Origin: Nostoc linckia NIES-25
Lineage (GTDB): Bacteria; Cyanobacteriota; Cyanobacteriia; Cyanobacteriales; Nostocaceae
Assembly (NCBI RefSeq): GCF_002368035.1
Contig: NZ_AP018222.1
Location: 5,433,238 to 5,497,237, forward strand
Length of the DNA stretch: 64,000 bases
Direction: 5' to 3'
Positions 44,564 to 54,462 of the stretch are shown piece by piece (position 1 is the first letter of the stretch; each line of letters opens with the position of its first letter). Position numbers and translations under genes: made by a program. Under the pieces are notes generated by a model. It was not told the origin of the DNA. It searched no databases and saw only the letters and a list, made by a program, of their open reading frames with translations.

Positions 44564-45019
44564 ATGCAGGATATAGGCAACATTTTAGACAACCGGGTGC
44601 TGCTGGTTGCTCTGGTAGCTTGTTTTATCGCTCAAGCATTAAAACTCATAATCGAGATTGTCAAAAATCGCAAGCTGAATGTGCGTGTTTTAGTTACAAC
44701 CGGAGGTATGCCCAGTGCCCACTCAGCTTTAGTTACGGCTCTAGCTGCTGGTGTAGGGCAAACTCTTGGTTGGGCGTCTCCTGATTTTGCGGTGGCAATG
44801 GTTTTTGCCATCATCGTTATGTACGATGCAGCAGGAGTTCGCCAAGCGGCTGGCAAGCAAGCTCGCATTCTCAATCAAATGATTGATGAATTATTTCATG
44901 AAAAACCAGACTTTAGCCAAGACCGCCTTAAGGAATTACTTGGACATACACCAGTTCAGGTAATAGCTGGCTCAGCTTTGGGTATAACCGTTTATTGGTT
45001 AGCTAGGTCTGCTTATTAA
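44564..45019 (+). CDS. Divergent PAP2 family (DUF212) membrane protein
   Basis: Protein of 151 residues from ATG 44564; an upstream TTG at 44501 gives an unlikely N-terminus. About three hydrophobic segments. The conserved stretch VLVTTGGMPSAHSALVTALA is the acid phosphatase/vanadium-haloperoxidase-like signature (PSAH), and MYDAAGVRQAAGKQARILNQ is typical of DUF212. The full set of PAP2 catalytic motifs is absent, so activity is uncertain. It follows crtE by about 160 bases and may be co-transcribed. A possible AGTGGGT...ACCCGCT hairpin lies after it (45060-45085). Confidence 0.86.
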   Translation: MQDIGNILDNRVLLVALVACFIAQALKLIIEIVKNRKLNVRVLVTTGGMPSAHSALVTALAAGVGQTLGWASPDFAVAMVFAIIVMYDAAGVRQAAGKQARILNQMIDELFHEKPDFSQDRLKELLGHTPVQVIAGSALGITVYWLARSAY

Positions 45020-45241
45020 AGAAGAATGCAGAATTGAGAATACAGAATTCAGCAATTTTTTAGTGGGTGATTTAGACCCGCTACTTTATTGTTGCCATTA
45101 AATTGTACTTTTAAGTCGAAGCAAGCTAGCAAGAGCATCTGGTAGAAAAGATTTAGTGAGGATCTCAAAGAGCTAACTTTACCGCCACTCGTACAGAATT
45201 CAGTACGAATTGACCAATCCTGGCTACTGAATTCTTTATTC

Positions 45242-45904
45242 TTACAATCCCACGGTTGACCGTAACAAAATCACCTTACGGCTATTTACGATACTGGCAA
45301 CAAAACCGCGATCGTTTAGCTTTTGTAATGTGTTGTATGCTTCACTTTGGTTAGTAGTATAAACTGCCAGCAAGTATGGGCGTTGCCCATAAGAAGCAAA
45401 ACCAACGTTACCTCCCACCACTTGCTGTACGCTATTTGCTATTTCTGGGCGATTGTAATAATCTACCAACACCGCATAACCCTCTCCTAACGCTTGAGGA
45501 TTATAGGTGACTCTCTGCTGCTGAAGTGGCTGTGCTTGTACAACATCTGGTGCTGTTGGCCGAGTAGTAATAATGGCAGACAAACCAACAATATTACTGA
45601 CATACCTTGCCCAGCGATTGGCATCATCAATTTGATTAAAGCCCCCGATGCGCGTCACTGTTTCGTTGAGATATTGGCAGGTGATAGTCTTGAGTTCAGG
45701 CGGTAGGGCACTACGCAACTGCTTTTGATTTTCTGACGTAGGACTGACTACTAATAAAAGATATTCCCCTGCATTCGGTGGTTGACAATTGGGAATGGCT
45801 TGTTGGGCAGAGACAGAACTCATGCCACCAATCAACCCAGCGTAAGCGAAGCTCGTCGTAGACATCGCTAATCCTAAAACACTTGGTATCCGAAATCTCA
45901 GCAC
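45242..45904 (-). CDS. Secreted SPOR-like repeat protein
   Basis: Protein of 220 residues with an N-terminal signal peptide ending near SSVSAQQ. Two similar halves follow: LLLVVSPTSENQKQLRSALP with RIGGFNQIDDANRWARYV, then AVLVDYYNRPEIANSVQQVV with LLAVYTTNQSEAYNTLQKLN. Both have the beta-alpha-beta layout of SPOR-like domains (glycan-binding in cell-division proteins). No catalytic residues are seen. A periplasmic or cell-wall role is inferred. Family assignment is by pattern only. Confidence 0.6.
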   Translation of the reverse strand: MLRFRIPSVLGLAMSTTSFAYAGLIGGMSSVSAQQAIPNCQPPNAGEYLLLVVSPTSENQKQLRSALPPELKTITCQYLNETVTRIGGFNQIDDANRWARYVSNIVGLSAIITTRPTAPDVVQAQPLQQQRVTYNPQALGEGYAVLVDYYNRPEIANSVQQVVGGNVGFASYGQRPYLLAVYTTNQSEAYNTLQKLNDRGFVASIVNSRKVILLRSTVGL

Positions 45905-45964
45905 AAAAGTTATATAGATAAATTATGGTGTCATCAAAGATTTTATAAAGAAAAATGCGAAATG

Positions 45965-46185
45965 GGCATAGGGCATGGGGCATGGGGCATGGGGCATGGG
46001 GCATGGGAGCAGGGGGAGCAGAGGGGCAGGGGAGGCAGGGGAGGCAGGGGAGGCAGGGGAGGCAGAGGGGCAGAGGAGAATAATTAAAAATCAATAGCCT
46101 TTCCCCTTTCCCCTTTCCCCTTTTCCCTTTCCCCTTGTCTCCTTGTCCTCTTCCCATCCATGCCCAATGCCCAATGCCCCATGCC
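45965..46185. repeat. GGGGCATG and GGGGAGGCAG tandem repeats, then pyrimidine repeats
   Basis: Six or more GGGCATGG units, then GGGGAGGCAG units, then TTTCCCCTTTCCCC and CCCAATGCCC. Non-coding low-complexity DNA between the SPOR-like and ycf54 genes. Confidence 0.7.
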
Positions 46186-46191
46186 CAATTC

Positions 46192-46527
46192 CTAAGACAC
46201 AGTAGCCAAAGATGCTAGAGCATCAGGTATTGCCTCAGAAGGAGCTTGGAATTCTCCTGTGATAACGTACTCTAAACGCAATTTTAACCAAGTAATAAAT
46301 TGGGGATTAGTGGAAATAATTGCCACTGCTGGTTGGGGACACTTTGCTTTTATTTCTGCAAACTGAGGCGCTTCTAAGAAAGCGGGCTGCTCAATTAGCC
46401 AAAAATCAATTTGTTTTTCTTGTTCGTGGTAATGACGGGTACGTTCTTTGAGAACTTCTTCTATCGGTTCTTCTTCGAGGATAAAACGTTGACTGGCCAA
46501 AACGTAATGATATGTTTGCATTTTCAT
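46192..46527 (-). CDS. ycf54: Ycf54-family Mg-protoporphyrin IX monomethyl ester cyclase factor
   Basis: Protein of 111 residues belonging to the MgPME-cyclase complex family (Ycf54/DUF2488). Recognised from TYHYVLASQRFILEEEPIEE, RTRHYHEQEKQIDFWLIEQP and FITWLKLRLEYVITGEFQAP. In Synechocystis the protein binds the AcsF/CycI cyclase and is needed for ring E formation in chlorophyll synthesis. Small, soluble, near thylakoid or plasma membrane. Length fits. The SnoaL-like gene lies about 60 bases upstream on the same strand, so they may share a transcript. Confidence 0.9.
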   Translation of the reverse strand: MKMQTYHYVLASQRFILEEEPIEEVLKERTRHYHEQEKQIDFWLIEQPAFLEAPQFAEIKAKCPQPAVAIISTNPQFITWLKLRLEYVITGEFQAPSEAIPDALASLATVS

Positions 46528-46586
46528 CCTTTGCTTGTTATGGAAATAACTTCAGGGCACAGTACTACACACTGTACCCTTGAAAA

Positions 46587-47303
46587 TTAACTTTTTTGGA
46601 ACTTTTTGAACCAAGAACTGAAGGGACAAGCACTTCCTTGGTTGTCTGCATTTGCCTTACCACCAGATGTTAGCTTGGTCAAAAACAGACTATTGTCAAA
46701 GTAGTGTTCTAAGGAAATAATCCTTAAGTCATCGGTAACTTTTGCAATGCTCATACCGATAATTTCCACTGTCTCTCCAGTAGGTGCATAGTCTTTGTAT
46801 TGTCCGTTAAAATGTCCCCAATGCCGCCATTTAAATGTTACATTCGGTGGCCCTGAGAAAACTTCCAGCACTTCCCAAGGAAATCCTTTGGGAAATGTTG
46901 TGTGGAAGAGTTTTGCCGATGATTCAAAGCTTTCTTCTGAAGCTTTGTAGTGTTCTGAATCAGGCATAAATAGATTGTAAGTACCTTGGGCTGATAAATC
47001 TGCCGCTGTATAGTCCACTCCGCCATTAGTACTGACGCGAAACCGATCGTTCACAATAGATAACCACTGTTCCGGGTTAGCTTTAAAGGATACTTCCATC
47101 TCGAAGGTTCGCACCAAGTTTTGCACGATCGCTTCTAGTGTACCTTCTAGGTGATTGCGGGTACTTTCTTGAGCCAGATTTTCTTTGGAGCGAGAATAAT
47201 CTGGTGGTGTCTGATAGCGCCATTGTGTATCAATACTTTCTGTTATCACTCGATCGCGATCCTGTACCCAAAGCGGCAGGTTGTTAGACTGTGTTGCGCT
47301 CAT
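46587..47303 (-). CDS. SnoaL/NTF2-like protein of unknown function
   Basis: Protein of 238 residues. The N-terminal part (WVQDRDRVITESIDTQWRYQ, TPPDYSRSKENLAQEST) is followed by an NTF2-like fold: AIVQNLVRTFEMEVSFKANP, YNLFMPDSEHYKASEESFES, FKWRHWGHFNGQYKDYAPTG and IEHYFD-type end (SLEHYFDNSLFLTKL). The arrangement is like SnoaL-related proteins, but larger than the 140-residue copy at 1204. The substrate is unknown. It precedes ycf54 on the same strand; whether it relates to pigment synthesis is speculation. Confidence 0.65.
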   Translation of the reverse strand: MSATQSNNLPLWVQDRDRVITESIDTQWRYQTPPDYSRSKENLAQESTRNHLEGTLEAIVQNLVRTFEMEVSFKANPEQWLSIVNDRFRVSTNGGVDYTAADLSAQGTYNLFMPDSEHYKASEESFESSAKLFHTTFPKGFPWEVLEVFSGPPNVTFKWRHWGHFNGQYKDYAPTGETVEIIGMSIAKVTDDLRIISLEHYFDNSLFLTKLTSGGKANADNQGSACPFSSWFKKFQKS

Positions 47304-47352
47304 AGAATTTTTTTAGTTGAAGATTGATTTCTAGATTTCGCAGTTACAACCC

Positions 47353-47472
47353 CTCTGGGGGAGAGCAGGGGGAGCAGGGGAGGCAGGGGAGGCAGAGGAG
47401 AATAATTAAAAATCAATGCCTTTCCCCTTTCCCCTTTCCCCTTTCCCCTTTTCCCTTTCCCCTTCCCATTCC
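47353..47472. repeat. GGGGAGGCAG and TTTCCCC short repeats
   Basis: GGGGGAGCAGGGGAGGCAGG followed by AATAATTAAAAATCAAT and TTTCCCCTTTCCCC units, nearly the same order as in 46010-46140. The two spacers on either side of the ycf54/SnoaL-like pair look duplicated. Confidence 0.65.
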
Positions 47473-48198
47473 CTATGCCCCATGCCCTATTATCGCTTCT
47501 TTCATCTCGCGCACTGCTCGTTCTATACCTACTAAGGCTGCCCGACTGATGATGGTATGACCGATGTTCAGTTCTTCCATGCCACTAAGCGCAGCCACCG
47601 GGTAGACGTTCCAGTAGGTGAGTCCATGTCCGGCGTTGACTCGCAGTCCGGCTTGAATCGCTTGTTCGCACCCTTTCGCTAATACGGCTAATTCTCGGTG
47701 GCGATTTGTTTCATCCTTAGCCTCAGCGTATTGTCCGGTGTGCAATTCAATAAATTTAGCCTGCACCTTGACAGATGCTTCTATTTGTGCAGGCTCGGCG
47801 TCGATAAATAAACTAACTGGGATGTCAGCGCTTTGCAATTTATCAACGATCTCACCTATTCTAGCAATTTGCCCAACGATATCTAGTCCGCCTTCTGTTG
47901 TGACTTCTTCGCGTTTTTCGGGGACTAAAGTTACATAATCTGGTTTGATGTCAAGGGCGATCGCTAACATTTCATCTGTAGCAGCCATCTCTAAATTTAA
48001 GTGAGTTCTCACTGTTTGTCTTAAGATTCGCACATCCCTGTCTTGGATATGCCGTCTATCTTCTCGCAGATGCACTGTAATTCCATCTGCACCTCCTAAT
48101 TCTGCCAGCACCGCCGCCGCTACGGGGTCTGGTTCCACCGTCCGCCGTGCTTGCCGGATGGTGGCAATGTGGTCAATGTTAACGCCAAGTGTGGGCAC
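47473..48198 (-). CDS. pdxJ: Pyridoxine 5'-phosphate synthase PdxJ
   Basis: Makes pyridoxine 5'-phosphate from 1-deoxyxylulose 5-phosphate and the PdxA product in the DXP-dependent vitamin B6 pathway. TIM-barrel of 241 residues with the N-terminal GVNIDHIATIRQARRTVEPD, GGADGITVHLREDRRHIQDR, NLEMAATDEMLAIALDIKPD, TLVPEKREEVTTEGG, SLFIDAEP, ELHTGQYAEA and VNAGHGLTYWNV, all diagnostic. Catalytic Glu and His lie in these segments. Length is standard. Its 3' end abuts the short-repeat block at 47353. The upstream gap 48199-48520 contains only pyrimidine-rich repeats (48355-48405). Confidence 0.97.
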   Translation of the reverse strand: MPTLGVNIDHIATIRQARRTVEPDPVAAAVLAELGGADGITVHLREDRRHIQDRDVRILRQTVRTHLNLEMAATDEMLAIALDIKPDYVTLVPEKREEVTTEGGLDIVGQIARIGEIVDKLQSADIPVSLFIDAEPAQIEASVKVQAKFIELHTGQYAEAKDETNRHRELAVLAKGCEQAIQAGLRVNAGHGLTYWNVYPVAALSGMEELNIGHTIISRAALVGIERAVREMKEAIIGHGA

Positions 48199-48520
48199 CC
48201 CAAAATTCTCCCAAATTACAGTCCTCAGAAATTGATTTTACCGGAAATAACTGGAGTTTAGCTTGGGAGCTACATATAGTAGGCGTATGAAAAAGAGGGG
48301 GAAAGGAACCCCATATTTAAAAACACTTGCTCTATACCTTGTGGGCAAAAGTTTTTTCTTCTTCCCTTACCCCTTACCCTTTCCCCTTTTCCCCTTCTTC
48401 GTAAAATGCCATATCTTCGAGGGGCTACGCCTACGCTCAAAATCAAACTGAGTTAGCTAAACCTTATATTTGGGCAAACTAGTTGAAATAAATAGCTGAT
48501 TTCAAGAGACTCAATCAAGC

Positions 48521-51500
48521 ATGAATACAGCAGTTAAACATATATCTCAGATTCTAAACTATCAAATTAGCGAGCAACTTTATACGAGCTTTAGAACGTT
48601 GGTTTACCGTGGAATTCGAGAAGACGATCGACTTCCGGTGATTATTAAACTGCTTCATCAGGAGTATCCCACCTTCAGCGAACTCCTCCAGTTTCGCAAT
48701 CAGTATACTATTGCCAAAAATATCGACCTCCCAAGTATTGTTCGTCCCTACAGCTTAGAACCCTACGGCAACAGCTATGCTTTGGTAATGGAGGATTTCG
48801 GCGGTATTTCTCTGAGGGAATGGATGAAAACAGCAATGGAGAGTAATCCAAATTTCTTGGAAGAGTTTTTAGATATTGCGATCGCTTTGAGTGAAATTCT
48901 CGACGGACTTTATCGACATCGAACGATCCACAAAGACATCAAGCCTGCCAACATTCTCATTAACCCAGAAACTAAGCAAGTCAAGTTAATAGATTTTAGC
49001 ATTGCCTCACTTTTGCCCAGAGAAACCCAGGAAATTCAGAATCCTAATGTCTTAGAAGGTACTCTTGTCTACCTTTCCCCCGAACAAACCGGACGGATGA
49101 ATCGCTCAATTGACTACCGCAGCGATTACTACTCGCTGGGAATTACATTTTATGAATTATTGACTGGACAGCTACCTTTTGAGTCTAACGATGCGATGGA
49201 GTTGGTTCACTGTCACATCGCCAAGCAGCCGCCAAGTTTGGGCAGGGGGGCAGGGGGCAGGTGGTCGCTGAGCGTAGACGAAGTGGAGCAGAGGGGAGAA
49301 GTTCCTCCAGTTCTGTGTGATATTGTGATGAAATTGATGGCGAAAAATGCTGAAGAACGCTATCAGAGTGCATTAGGACTGAAATACGATCTAGAAGTTT
49401 GTCGGGGTCAACTGCAAGAAACTGGAAAGATTGAAAGATTTGAATTAGCTAAGCGAGACATTTGCGATCGCTTTATTCTCCCTGAAAAACTCTACGGTAG
49501 GCAACCTGAAGTAGAAACTTTATTGGATGCATTTGAGAGAGTCAGTTGGGGAAGCACTGAGATTATGTTAGTAGCAGGCTTCTCTGGAATTGGCAAAACT
49601 GCTGTGGTTAACGAAGTCCACAAGCCAATTGTCCGACAGCGGGGTTATTTTATTAAAGGTAAATTTGACCAATTCCAGCGCAATATCCCTTTCTCTGCGT
49701 TTGTGCAAGCCTTTCGAGATTTGATGACACAACTACTCAGTGAAACTGACACTCAACTAGAACAGTGGAAGTCTAAGCTTCTCAAAACCTTGGGTGAAAA
49801 CGGACAAGTGATGATTGAGGTAATTCCAGAACTGGAAAGTCTGATTGGTAAACAGCCTCCTGCGCCAGAACTCTCACCAAGTGCAGCACAAAATCGCTTC
49901 AATTTGCTGTTTTTGAAGTTCACTCAAGTGTTCACTGTACCAGAACATCCCTTGGTAATCTTCATTGATGATTTGCAGTGGGCGGATTCGGCTTCATTAA
50001 AATTAATGCACTTGTTGATGAGTGAAGCTGACATCAGCTATCTACTATTAATCGGTGCCTACCGCGATAACGAAGTCAACCCAGTACATCCGCTGATACT
50101 GACTTTAGATGAGATCCAAAAGTTAGGCGCTACAGTCAATACGATTACTTTAGATCCCCTCAACGAAATATCCGTCAATCATTTGGTTGCAGACACGTTG
50201 AGTTGTTCTCTGGAGTTAGCGATACCGTTAACAAACTTGGTATTAAGTAAAACCAAAGGCAATCCTTTCTTCTGCACCCAGTTTCTCAAAGCGCTACATC
50301 AAGATCGACTAATTACATTTAATTTTGAGGGTGGCTATTGGGAATGCGATTTTGCTCAGGTGCTCCCGCTCTCTCTGACTGATGATGTAGTCGAATTCAT
50401 GGCAATTCAACTCCAAAAATTGCCAAGACAGACTCAAGAAGTTTTGAAGTTAGCCGCTTGTATAGGCAACCAATTTGATTTGATGACTCTGGCAATAGTC
50501 CATGAAAAATCCCAGATGGAAACAGCCGCAGACTTTTGGAAAGCTGTGCAGGAAGGTTTAATTATTCCCATCAATGAAGTCTACAAATTTTATCAAGAGG
50601 AGTCGGAATTTAGAATTTCAAATTCTGAATTTCAATATGACAATTATCATAATTGCTCGTACAAATTTCTGCACGATCGCGTCCAACAAGCCGCTTATTC
50701 GCTGATTCCTGAATCTCAAAAGCAAGCTACTCATTTAAAAATTGGACAATTGTTGTTGAAGTCTACACCAGCAGACGCTATTGAAGCAAACATTTTTGAT
50801 ATTGTTAATCAGTTCAATGAGGGAATTGACATAATTGACGAACAATCCCAAAAATATGAAGTCGCTCAATTAAATTTCATTGCTGGCAAGAAAGCAAAAG
50901 CTTCTACTGCTTATAAAGCATCTGTGAAGTATTTCACTTTTGCCACAAGCTTGCTCGGTGAAGATAGTTGGGAAACTCACCAAAAACTCACTTTTAATTT
51001 ATATAGACAATGTGGAGAGTGTGAATACTTAATTGGCAATTTTACTCAAACAGAAAAGTTGTTTGAAATTGCTTTAGATCGCAGCCATGACAAATTTGAA
51101 CAGGCAGATATTTATGCCATTCAGATGTATCTGAAAATGACTCAGGGCGAAAATATCGAAGCTAGTATTCAAGCTGGACTGAAAGCTTTAAGCATCATGG
51201 GAATGCATTTGCCTGTCACTACTGAAGAACAGCAAGCTGCCATCGAAACTGAAGAAGCAGAATTAAAAGCTAAACTGGCAACGATTCGCCCAGCAGATTT
51301 ATTTGATTTGCCTGAGATGACAGATCCAGTTCACAAGGTTTGCATGAGTCTTTTAGCTGACGTTTGGGCAGCTGCTTATATGGGAGGAGATCGAGATCTG
51401 ATTTCTTTGATTCCTCTATTAATGATTAATCTATCCTTTAGTTATGGCAATGCTGAAAGCTCTGGTTTTGCTTATTGTGTGTATGGAATGAGTCTAGCAA

Positions 51501-54445
51501 ATCAAGGAAATTATCAAACTGCCTATGAGTTTGGAAAGTTAGCATTAAAACTCGATCGCCACTTCAATAGCACCCAATTTATTTTTAAGACAAATAACAT
51601 TTTTGCCCACACGATTAACCCGTATAATCAGCATTTAAAAACGAATTTGCCGCTTTCCCAGCAATCATTCCAAGTCTGCCAAGAAAATGGAAATTTGGTG
51701 TTTGGTATCTGGGCAGTTTCGTTTTACATTTGGGCGATGTTAATTAAAGGCGATCGCTTATCAGATGTCTATGCCGAAACTGAGAAATATCTGGGCTACG
51801 TACAACAAGTTAACGATCCCAATATGCTGTATGCCTTTACTTTACAGCGGCACTTTCTCCTCAACTTACAAGGTATCTCGAATAACTCTGATTTCTGGGA
51901 TAATAACAATGAGCAAGATATTCCTTACATAGAAATTTGGAGACAAAAGCAAAATTTTGAGCATGGAATTAACTGGTACTGTTTTCTCAAAATTCAATTA
52001 TCCTACCTTTATGGCCGCTATATAGATGCAATTCAAGCGGCAGAAGAAGCTAAGAAAACTTTGCCTGCTAACTCTGGTTTCTTTCCAATTATTCAATATC
52101 ATTTCTATTATCCACTGACTCTGGCAGCAGTTTATCCCTATGCGACATCAGATGAGAAAAAGCAGTATTGGGAAATTATGCAAGAGCATCAACAAATCCA
52201 GAAAAATTGGGCGAATAGTTGCCCGAAAAACTTTCTGCATAGATATCTATTGTTATCTGCGGAAATGGCAAGAATTTCTGGCAAGTATATGAACGCCATC
52301 GAATTATACGATCGCGCCATTGCCAAAGCTAAGAATAACGAATACCTCAACGAAGAAGCACTCGCCAATGAACTCGCAGCCAAGTTTTATTTAGAATGGG
52401 GCAAAGAACGCATTGCCCAAGAATATTTGATTGATGCATATTATTGTTACGCTCGTTGGGATGCTAAAGCAAAAATTGATGACTTAGAACAGCGCTATCC
52501 CCGACTCCTAGCTCCGATTTTAGAACAAACGCGATCGCCGCTCGCCCCCAATGAGACCATCGCAAACAATGATAACTTTACTACATTGCATCCCACCTTC
52601 AGTAAATCGGTAACTTCTAGTAGCAATGTCTCATTGATGCTGGATTTAACAACAGTTCTCAAAGCCTCTCAGACACTCTCTGGTGAAATTGAATTAGAAA
52701 AATTACTTACTAAACTGCTTTCTATAGTAATTGAAAATGCAGGTGCAGATAAGTGTGTATTGTTATTGCTCAAAGAAGATAGATTAGTCGTTGAGGCAAC
52801 TGCTGAAGTTGGGCAGCAATCAACCGTCCTGCAATCAGTTCCTATTGATGATAGCCCAGAGGTTCCCCGTAGCCTAATTTACGCCGTCAAACGCAATCTG
52901 CAACCTAGCGTCATTATTGATACAGCAATGTATTCGACGCTACTCGCCGATCCCTATATCATGCGTCAGCAACCCAAAAGCCTGCTGTGTATGCCGGTTC
53001 TCCACCAAGGCAAACTATTGGGGATTTTGTATCTAGAGAATAATCTGACTACTGGGGCATTTACAAGCGATCGCGTGGAAATCCTCAATCTATTATGCAC
53101 TCAAGTTGCAATCTCCCTGGAAAATGCCAGATTGTATCAACAGGCACAAGAAGCCTTCAAAAACCTTGGGCAAACCGAACAATTTTTGCGGTTAATTATT
53201 GATAATATTCCCCAGTCTGTTTTCTGGAAAGATCGCAATAGCGTTTATTTAGGCTGTAACCACAAATTTGCTGAGACTGCGGGTTTAGAAGTACCAGAAA
53301 ATATTATCGGTAAAACCGACTATCAGCTTCCCTGGTCTGACGAACACTCGGATTGGTATGTAGAATGCGATCGCCGCATCATGGAGTCGGGACAAGCTGA
53401 ACTCAACATTATTGAAACATTGTTGCAAGCAGACGGAAAACAAATCTGGTCGAATACAAATAAGATTCCGCTACGAGATCGAGACGGAAATGTTTTTGGC
53501 ATTCTTGGCACAAATGAAGATATCACCGAACGCCAGCAAGCAGAACAATTGCTGCAACAGCAAAAGCAACAATTAGAACAAGCATTGCAAGAACTTCAAA
53601 CAATGCAATTGCAATTAGTTCAGAATGAAAAAATGTCCGCTTTGGGGAATTTGGTAGCGGGTGTTGCTCATGAAATCAACAATCCTATTAGCTTTATTGC
53701 CGGTAACATTGAGCCAGCTAAAGATTATGTTAAAGAGTTGTTTGGGCTAATTAACCTTTACCAAGAAAAATTTCCCCGCCCCGGTTCAGAAATTGAAGAC
53801 GAAATTGATGCGATGGATTTAAATTATTTACGGGAAGATTTGCCGAAATTACTCGACTCGATGAAATTAGGTGTTAGCCGTATCCGCAGTATCAGTAATA
53901 GTCTGCGAACTTTCTCTAGAGCCGACCGCGATTATAAAGTTCCCTTTGATGTTCACGAAGGCATTGATAGCACTATTTTGATTCTCAGACACCGTTTAAA
54001 AGCTAACGAAAATCATCCGGGAATTGAAATAGTCAAAGATTATGGTCAATTACCTTTAGTGGAATGTTTTGCTGGGCAACTCAATCAAGTGTTTATGAAT
54101 TTGTTAGCAAATGCCATTGATGCACTTGAAGAATATAATACAGAGCGGACTTTAGAAGAGATTCTAGCTAATCCCAATTGCATTACTATTCAAACACGTG
54201 TAGCAGATTCAGGCAATCAGATTGTAATTAAGATTGCTGACAATGGTGTGGGGATGTCACCAGAAGTTAAACAAAAAGTATTTGACCATCTTTTTACTAC
54301 TAAACCTGTAGGCAAAGGTACGGGATTGGGATTAGCGATCGCTCGTCAAATTATAGTAGAAGCACATGGCGGTTCGCTCTCCTGCACTTCCGAACTCGGA
54401 CGAGGGACAGAGTTTGTCATTAAAATTTCTACTCAACAAAGTTAA
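48521..54445 (+). CDS. Multidomain Ser/Thr kinase - AAA ATPase - GAF - PAS - histidine kinase
   Basis: Giant signalling protein of 1974 residues of the HstK type found in filamentous cyanobacteria. Ser/Thr kinase-like domain 12-285, with HKDIKPANILI near 136 and IDFSIAS where DFG is expected, so the Mg-binding Gly is replaced. AAA_16 domain about 330-800 with Walker A GFSGIGKT near 355 and Walker B LVIFIDDLQWADSAS. Long helical-repeat region 800-1340. GAF domain about 1375-1545, PAS about 1550-1670. HisKA NEKMSALGNLVAGVAHEINN with His near 1716, and HATPase with DNGVGMSPEVKQKVFDHLFT and KGTGLGLAIA. Two in-frame inserts derive from short repeats (49238-49300 and 50608-50640). No adjacent response regulator; the Cache-kinase follows on the same strand. 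Confidence 0.93.
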   Translation: MNTAVKHISQILNYQISEQLYTSFRTLVYRGIREDDRLPVIIKLLHQEYPTFSELLQFRNQYTIAKNIDLPSIVRPYSLEPYGNSYALVMEDFGGISLREWMKTAMESNPNFLEEFLDIAIALSEILDGLYRHRTIHKDIKPANILINPETKQVKLIDFSIASLLPRETQEIQNPNVLEGTLVYLSPEQTGRMNRSIDYRSDYYSLGITFYELLTGQLPFESNDAMELVHCHIAKQPPSLGRGAGGRWSLSVDEVEQRGEVPPVLCDIVMKLMAKNAEERYQSALGLKYDLEVCRGQLQETGKIERFELAKRDICDRFILPEKLYGRQPEVETLLDAFERVSWGSTEIMLVAGFSGIGKTAVVNEVHKPIVRQRGYFIKGKFDQFQRNIPFSAFVQAFRDLMTQLLSETDTQLEQWKSKLLKTLGENGQVMIEVIPELESLIGKQPPAPELSPSAAQNRFNLLFLKFTQVFTVPEHPLVIFIDDLQWADSASLKLMHLLMSEADISYLLLIGAYRDNEVNPVHPLILTLDEIQKLGATVNTITLDPLNEISVNHLVADTLSCSLELAIPLTNLVLSKTKGNPFFCTQFLKALHQDRLITFNFEGGYWECDFAQVLPLSLTDDVVEFMAIQLQKLPRQTQEVLKLAACIGNQFDLMTLAIVHEKSQMETAADFWKAVQEGLIIPINEVYKFYQEESEFRISNSEFQYDNYHNCSYKFLHDRVQQAAYSLIPESQKQATHLKIGQLLLKSTPADAIEANIFDIVNQFNEGIDIIDEQSQKYEVAQLNFIAGKKAKASTAYKASVKYFTFATSLLGEDSWETHQKLTFNLYRQCGECEYLIGNFTQTEKLFEIALDRSHDKFEQADIYAIQMYLKMTQGENIEASIQAGLKALSIMGMHLPVTTEEQQAAIETEEAELKAKLATIRPADLFDLPEMTDPVHKVCMSLLADVWAAAYMGGDRDLISLIPLLMINLSFSYGNAESSGFAYCVYGMSLANQGNYQTAYEFGKLALKLDRHFNSTQFIFKTNNIFAHTINPYNQHLKTNLPLSQQSFQVCQENGNLVFGIWAVSFYIWAMLIKGDRLSDVYAETEKYLGYVQQVNDPNMLYAFTLQRHFLLNLQGISNNSDFWDNNNEQDIPYIEIWRQKQNFEHGINWYCFLKIQLSYLYGRYIDAIQAAEEAKKTLPANSGFFPIIQYHFYYPLTLAAVYPYATSDEKKQYWEIMQEHQQIQKNWANSCPKNFLHRYLLLSAEMARISGKYMNAIELYDRAIAKAKNNEYLNEEALANELAAKFYLEWGKERIAQEYLIDAYYCYARWDAKAKIDDLEQRYPRLLAPILEQTRSPLAPNETIANNDNFTTLHPTFSKSVTSSSNVSLMLDLTTVLKASQTLSGEIELEKLLTKLLSIVIENAGADKCVLLLLKEDRLVVEATAEVGQQSTVLQSVPIDDSPEVPRSLIYAVKRNLQPSVIIDTAMYSTLLADPYIMRQQPKSLLCMPVLHQGKLLGILYLENNLTTGAFTSDRVEILNLLCTQVAISLENARLYQQAQEAFKNLGQTEQFLRLIIDNIPQSVFWKDRNSVYLGCNHKFAETAGLEVPENIIGKTDYQLPWSDEHSDWYVECDRRIMESGQAELNIIETLLQADGKQIWSNTNKIPLRDRDGNVFGILGTNEDITERQQAEQLLQQQKQQLEQALQELQTMQLQLVQNEKMSALGNLVAGVAHEINNPISFIAGNIEPAKDYVKELFGLINLYQEKFPRPGSEIEDEIDAMDLNYLREDLPKLLDSMKLGVSRIRSISNSLRTFSRADRDYKVPFDVHEGIDSTILILRHRLKANENHPGIEIVKDYGQLPLVECFAGQLNQVFMNLLANAIDALEEYNTERTLEEILANPNCITIQTRVADSGNQIVIKIADNGVGMSPEVKQKVFDHLFTTKPVGKGTGLGLAIARQIIVEAHGGSLSCTSELGRGTEFVIKISTQQS
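49238..49300 (+). repeat. Short-repeat insertion inside the multidomain kinase gene
   Basis: GGCAGGGGGGCAGGGGGCAG, of the intergenic G-rich family, is translated in frame as GRGAGGRWSLSVDEVEQRGE within the kinase domain, between IAKQPPS and VPPVLCDIVMK, which join naturally in relatives as I recall them. Confidence 0.6.
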
Positions 54446-54462
54446 AAAGTCAGGAGGCAGGA

